From the NCBI GenBank assembly GCA_900313295.1, contig OMQS01000067.1, positions 1-8,979 of the forward strand: a DNA stretch of 8,979 nt, in the 5' to 3' direction. Source of the DNA: an uncultured Eubacteriales bacterium (GTDB lineage Bacteria; Bacillota; Clostridia; Oscillospirales; Oscillospiraceae). Both the position numbers and the translations under genes were made by a program. This document shows positions 6,219 through 8,979 of this stretch, piece after piece. The stretch's first letter is position 1, and every line of letters begins with the position of its first letter. Below the pieces are notes generated by a model that had not been told where the DNA came from, ran no database searches, and was given only the letters and a program-made list of their open reading frames with translations.

Positions 6219-8167
6219 AGGTGGCCGAAAGCGCCGGATTCTGCTACGGCGTGAAGCGAGCCGTGGACATGGCGCGGGAAACGGCGCGGCAGGGGAAGCC
6301 CTGCGTGATGCTGGGCAGCATCATCCACAACGCAAACGTGGTGGAGGAGCTGGAGGCCCTGGGGATGCGCAGGGTGGACTCGTGGGCGGGGGTGCGCCCC
6401 GATGAGACCGTTGTGATCCGCTCCCACGGCGAAAAGAAAGAGGTCTTTCAGAAGCTGGAGGCGCTGGGCGCGCAGTGCGTCAACGCCACCTGTCCCAATG
6501 TGCTGCGGATCCAGCAGCTGGTGGCGCAGGCGCAGGAGGAGGGCAGGACGCCCCTTATTATCGGAGAGCCGCACCATCCGGAGGTGATGGGCGTGGCCAG
6601 CTGGTCGGAGCGGTCGGTGATCCTGCAGGGGCCGGAGGAACTGGAAAATTGGCTGAATGAGGAGCCTTCGCGCCGCGATCTGCCCCTAACGGCGGCGGCG
6701 CAAACCACCTGTGTACGGGCAATTTGGGAAAGTTCAAAAGAAATTTTAAAAAAACAGTGTACAAATGCCAAAATCTTTGATACAATATGTAATGCTACGC
6801 ATAGGCGTCAAGCGGAGGCGGCCGAATTGGCTGCCAAGGTGGATGTCATGGTCGTGGTCGGAGACCGAAAAAGTGCCAATACCAAGCATTTAGCAGAGAT
6901 TTGCAGGGAGAAATGCGGACGGGTCGTTCAAATTGAGCGGGCCGGTGAGCTCTCGTCAGACCTTTTTGAAGGATGTCTTGTGGCAGGTCTAACGGCCGGC
7001 GCATCTACGCCAGCGGGCATCATTCAGGAGGTATATACAACGATGAGCGAAGAAATCAAGAACATGGAGGCCACCGAGGAGAGCTTCGAGGAACTGCTGG
7101 AAAAATCTTTTAAAACTTTAAATACAGGAGAGAAGGTAACCGGTATCGTGACGGCAGTTGGCCCCACCGAGGTCCAGGTCGATCTGGGCTGCAAGCAGGC
7201 CGGCTACATTTCCGTGGATGAGCTGAGCGCTGATCCCAACGTGAAGCCCGAAGACGTGGTGAAGGTGGGCGACGAGATCGAGACCTACATCATCCGCGTG
7301 AATGACGTGGAGGGCTACGCTATGCTCTCCAAGAAGCGTCTGGACGCCGTGAAGGTGTGGGAAGACATCGAAGAGGCTCGCGAGAACAAGACCACCCTGG
7401 AGGGCAAGGTCACTGAGGAGAACAAGGGCGGCATCGTGGTGAACGTGAAGGGCGTGCGCGTATTCGTGCCCGCTTCCCAGAGCGGTATGCCCCGCGGCGC
7501 CGAGCTTAGCGAGATGATCGGCCAGACCGTGTCCCTGCGCATTACCGAGGTCAACCGCGCCCGCCGCCGTGTGGTGGGTTCCATTCGCGCGGTGCAGTTC
7601 GAGGCTCGTCAGGCTGCCCAGGCTGCCGTTTGGGAGAGCATCGAAGTGGGCAAGCACTACACCGGCACTGTGAAGTCCATGACCAGCTATGGCGTGTTCG
7701 TGGACATCGGCGGCGTGGACGGTATGGTACATATCTCCGAGCTGTCCTGGTCCCGCATCAAGAACCCCGCTGAGGTGGTTTCCGTGGGCGACACGCTGGA
7801 TGTGTACGTCATTTCCTTCGATCCCGAGAAGCACAAGATCTCTCTGGGCGTGAAGGATCGTTCCTGCAATCCTTGGGATAAGTTTATGGAGACCTATCAT
7901 GTGGGCGATGTGGCCAACGTGCGCATCGTGAAGCTGATGACCTTCGGCGCTTTCGCTGAGGTCGTTCCCGGCGTGGACGGCCTGATCCACATCTCCCAGA
8001 TCGCCGACCGCCGCATTGAGAAGCCCGGCGACGTTCTGTCCGAGGGTCAGATGGTGGACGCCAAGATCACCGCTATCGACGAGGAGAAGCAGAAGATTTC
8101 CCTGTCTATCCGTGCCCTGCTGGGCGGCCACGAGGACGAGGCCGACGAGGCTGAGGTCGAGGAGTAA
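6209..8167 (+). CDS. ispH-rpsA: Bifunctional 4-hydroxy-3-methylbut-2-enyl diphosphate reductase / 30S ribosomal protein S1
   Basis: One 652-residue frame joins two proteins. Residues 1-278 are IspH (LytB), the [4Fe-4S] enzyme that turns HMBPP into IPP and DMAPP, the last step of the MEP isoprenoid pathway. Cluster cysteines C12, C95 and C194 are present, as are the diphosphate and active-site positions H40, H123, E125, T166-T167, S222/N224 and S266. Residues about 305-637 are ribosomal protein S1 with four OB-fold S1 repeats (about 305-376, 395-461, 480-549 and 565-635), the number usual in Firmicutes, ending in an acidic tail. ATG 6209 has GGGAGGAG at 6198-6204 and overlaps plsC by 10 bases. 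The fusion is a known clostridial arrangement. The joint is abrupt: IspH finishes its normal C-terminal sequence and the next residue is M279, where a stand-alone S1 would begin. Arginine codon use changes there, and an internal AGGAGG and promoter-like site lie upstream of it, so separate S1 may also be produced. Both halves look intact. Confidence 0.96.
   Translation: MDVKVAESAGFCYGVKRAVDMARETARQGKPCVMLGSIIHNANVVEELEALGMRRVDSWAGVRPDETVVIRSHGEKKEVFQKLEALGAQCVNATCPNVLRIQQLVAQAQEEGRTPLIIGEPHHPEVMGVASWSERSVILQGPEELENWLNEEPSRRDLPLTAAAQTTCVRAIWESSKEILKKQCTNAKIFDTICNATHRRQAEAAELAAKVDVMVVVGDRKSANTKHLAEICREKCGRVVQIERAGELSSDLFEGCLVAGLTAGASTPAGIIQEVYTTMSEEIKNMEATEESFEELLEKSFKTLNTGEKVTGIVTAVGPTEVQVDLGCKQAGYISVDELSADPNVKPEDVVKVGDEIETYIIRVNDVEGYAMLSKKRLDAVKVWEDIEEARENKTTLEGKVTEENKGGIVVNVKGVRVFVPASQSGMPRGAELSEMIGQTVSLRITEVNRARRRVVGSIRAVQFEARQAAQAAVWESIEVGKHYTGTVKSMTSYGVFVDIGGVDGMVHISELSWSRIKNPAEVVSVGDTLDVYVISFDPEKHKISLGVKDRSCNPWDKFMETYHVGDVANVRIVKLMTFGAFAEVVPGVDGLIHISQIADRRIEKPGDVLSEGQMVDAKITAIDEEKQKISLSIRALLGGHEDEADEAEVEE
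6758..6786 (+). promoter_or_regulatory. Possible internal sigma-A-type promoter for the S1 half of ispH-rpsA
   Basis: TGTACA (6758-6763) and TACAAT (6781-6786) are separated by 17 bases, and TG at 6778-6779 provides an extended -10. The -35 box matches TTGACA at 4 of 6 positions and the -10 matches TATAAT at 5 of 6. It lies in a strikingly AT-rich patch (6721-6780 is about 25% GC, while 6661-6720 is about 72%), with an A/T run at 6741-6754 just upstream that resembles an UP element. Transcripts would start near 6793 and reach the internal S1 start at 7043. This is a sequence match only; the same bases encode IspH residues 171-193, a region ordinarily rich in Lys, Asn and Ile, which could alone explain the composition. 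Confidence 0.4.
7026..7045 (+). promoter_or_regulatory. Internal Shine-Dalgarno and in-frame ATG at the start of the S1 half
   Basis: A full-consensus AGGAGG (7026-7031, AGGAGGT if the next base is counted) is followed after 11 bases by ATG 7043-7045, codon 279 of the fusion and in the same frame. The protein from this ATG begins MSEEIKNMEATEESFEELL, a typical S1 N-terminus, and would be 374 residues with four S1 domains. This suggests a second initiation site giving free S1. Caution: the site encodes I-Q-E-V near the natural IspH C-terminus, where E-E-V is common and easily spells a purine-rich GAGGAGGT-like sequence by chance. Confidence 0.55.
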
Positions 8168-8230
8168 TTCTGGAAATTACAAACGGATGGACTTATTGTA
8201 AAATAGTTCTCTGAAAAATATGAAACAAAA

Positions 8231-8286
8231 CCCGAAATCTTTTAGAGCCAAAACGGCTTAAAAAAGATTTCGGGTTTCTGTTTTTT
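8231..8286. terminator. Rho-independent, probably bidirectional terminator between convergent genes
   Basis: CCCGAAATCTTTT (8231-8243) pairs perfectly over 13 bp with AAAAGATTTCGGG (8262-8274); AGCC/GGCT (8246-8249 with 8255-8258) closes an inner stem around an AAAAC loop. On the + strand the hairpin is followed by TTTCTGTTTTTT (8275-8286), ending the operon 63 bases after the ispH-rpsA stop. On the minus strand it is followed by TTTTGTTTCA (complement of 8221-8230), so it can also end the convergent gene whose stop is at 8353. The interval 8168-8352 otherwise shows no gene. Confidence 0.9.
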
Positions 8287-8352
8287 CTATTTCTGTGTGC
8301 AAGCTGCTGCTGCATTCTTGTTTTGCAGCAGGACTCTTTTGATAGGGGCAAA

Positions 8353-8979
8353 TCAGGTGGTTATATGCCAGAAATAGTCGGTATTCTCTATATCCATCTG
8401 CAGCAAGTACCCGCCTGCACCGTCGGAGAAGAATAGCGTAGGCCAATTCTGATAAACTGCGGTGTCGCGGCTTATGGTAAGGGTATTGGTCTGCTGTGTA
8501 TTCGGATAGAAGATGTAGGACGCGAAGCTGCCGTCAACATACAGACAACTATTGCCGCTTCCGGCCAGCCGCCACATGGGCGTTGCGGAATCGGCTGTTG
8601 TTGTATTTCCGCTGCCGATGGAAATGGATTCACAGGAAAATGCAGCTGTATCCGGAGCGCCCAGTCCGCACACCACATAGTCGTCCGTTATAGCAAAGGT
8701 CGTAACCGGCTTGGAAAGCTCCTTCTGCTGGAGAATACCGGAGCCGTCACAGATAAACACGGTGCAATGGGGCGAACCGTTGACGGCTGCCAAAAAGGCG
8801 TACTGACTGCCGTTGCTGCACACGGCCACACCGCCGGACATGGTGCAGTCGGGGACGGTCAGCACAGCGGAAACCTTGCCGCCCTCAACCCGGAATACCG
8901 ATAGGCCGGAATCATCCGCCAGCAGATACATCGGATGCTTGTCCAACGTGAAAAGAGCCGGAACGCGGTCATAGGAATC
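8353..8979 (-). CDS. Hypothetical protein, C-terminal part (5' end outside window)
   Basis: The last 208 codons of a minus-strand gene; the frame is open to the window edge, so the TTG at 8946 should not be taken as the start. I do not recognise a family. The sequence is rich in Ser, Thr, Gly and Asp and reads as a succession of short beta-strands separated by turns, such as MYLLADDSGLSVFRVEGG, YAFLAAVNGSPHCTVFICDGSG and ITDDYVVCGLGAPD. That rhythm is like a WD40/PQQ-type beta-propeller or similar extracytoplasmic beta-sheet protein, but no diagnostic repeat motif is evident. No transmembrane segment or catalytic motif is visible in the part present. It converges on ispH-rpsA and shares its terminator; it is not part of that operon. 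A signal peptide or lipobox, if any, would be outside the window. The open frame of over 600 bases and the terminator placed for it support a real gene; function is unknown. Confidence 0.8.
   Translation of the reverse strand, partial: DSYDRVPALFTLDKHPMYLLADDSGLSVFRVEGGKVSAVLTVPDCTMSGGVAVCSNGSQYAFLAAVNGSPHCTVFICDGSGILQQKELSKPVTTFAITDDYVVCGLGAPDTAAFSCESISIGSGNTTTADSATPMWRLAGSGNSCLYVDGSFASYIFYPNTQQTNTLTISRDTAVYQNWPTLFFSDGAGGYLLQMDIENTDYFWHITT

Noticed and set aside
7118..8131. 337-codon open frame on the minus strand opposite the S1 half
   Set aside because: Antisense shadow rich in His, Leu, Ala and Gly; the opposite strand encodes four clear S1 domains.
8176..8204. ATTACA-N17-TAAAAT after the ispH-rpsA stop as a promoter
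   Set aside because: There is no gene downstream on the + strand before the terminator at 8231, and AT-rich intergenic sequence gives such matches by chance.
8307..8340. CTGCTGC/GCAGCAG hairpin followed by CTCTTTT as a second + strand terminator
   Set aside because: The stem is 7 bp with an 11-base loop and a broken T-tract; it overlaps a GCT-repeat stretch and may be chance. At most a weak backup to the strong terminator just upstream.

Overview
The window looks like a chromosomal housekeeping segment of a GC-rich anaerobic Firmicute, most likely class Clostridia near the Oscillospiraceae/Ruminococcaceae. The evidence is gene content and order (scpB, DUF2953 gene, gerW/ytfJ-type gene, D,D-carboxypeptidase, rluB, then HI0933-type flavoprotein, cmk, plsC, ispH-rpsA), the clostridial-type fusion of IspH to ribosomal protein S1, GC-rich codon use, and Shine-Dalgarno sites with several TTG/GTG starts. 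A gerW/ytfJ homologue hints at a spore-forming lineage. The taxonomy is inferred from these features, not from a search.

Layout. From the left edge to 8167 every gene is on the + strand and packed like an operon. (1) 2-2098: the C-terminal end of scpB (chromosome segregation), a membrane-anchored DUF2953 protein, a GerW/YtfJ-family protein whose 5' end lies inside the DUF2953 gene, and a secreted penicillin-binding-protein-type D,D-carboxypeptidase. (2) 2111-3699: the 23S rRNA pseudouridine synthase RluB and an RpiR/MurR-type HTH-SIS regulator. (3) 3683-8167: an HI0933/YhiN/BaiN-type flavoprotein, cytidylate kinase, a PlsC-type acyltransferase and a 652-residue IspH-S1 fusion. These last genes are joined by stop/start overlaps of 4-17 bases, so they are probably translationally coupled. 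The themes are chromosome partition, envelope and spore biology, rRNA modification, nucleotide supply, phospholipid and isoprenoid synthesis, and translation.

Right end. A 13-bp perfect hairpin with T-rich flanks on both sides (8231-8286) forms a likely bidirectional terminator. Beyond it the 3' part of a convergent minus-strand gene of unknown function (8353-8979) runs off the window.

The most noteworthy feature is the ispH-rpsA fusion. Inside the single open frame there is a consensus AGGAGG followed by an in-frame ATG exactly at the domain junction, a sharp AT-rich patch with a promoter-like TGTACA-N17-TACAAT about 240 bases upstream, and an abrupt change of arginine codon use at the junction. 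Together these suggest that S1 can also be made as a separate protein from inside the fusion gene. No CRISPR array, transposon, tRNA, rRNA or defence system was seen.
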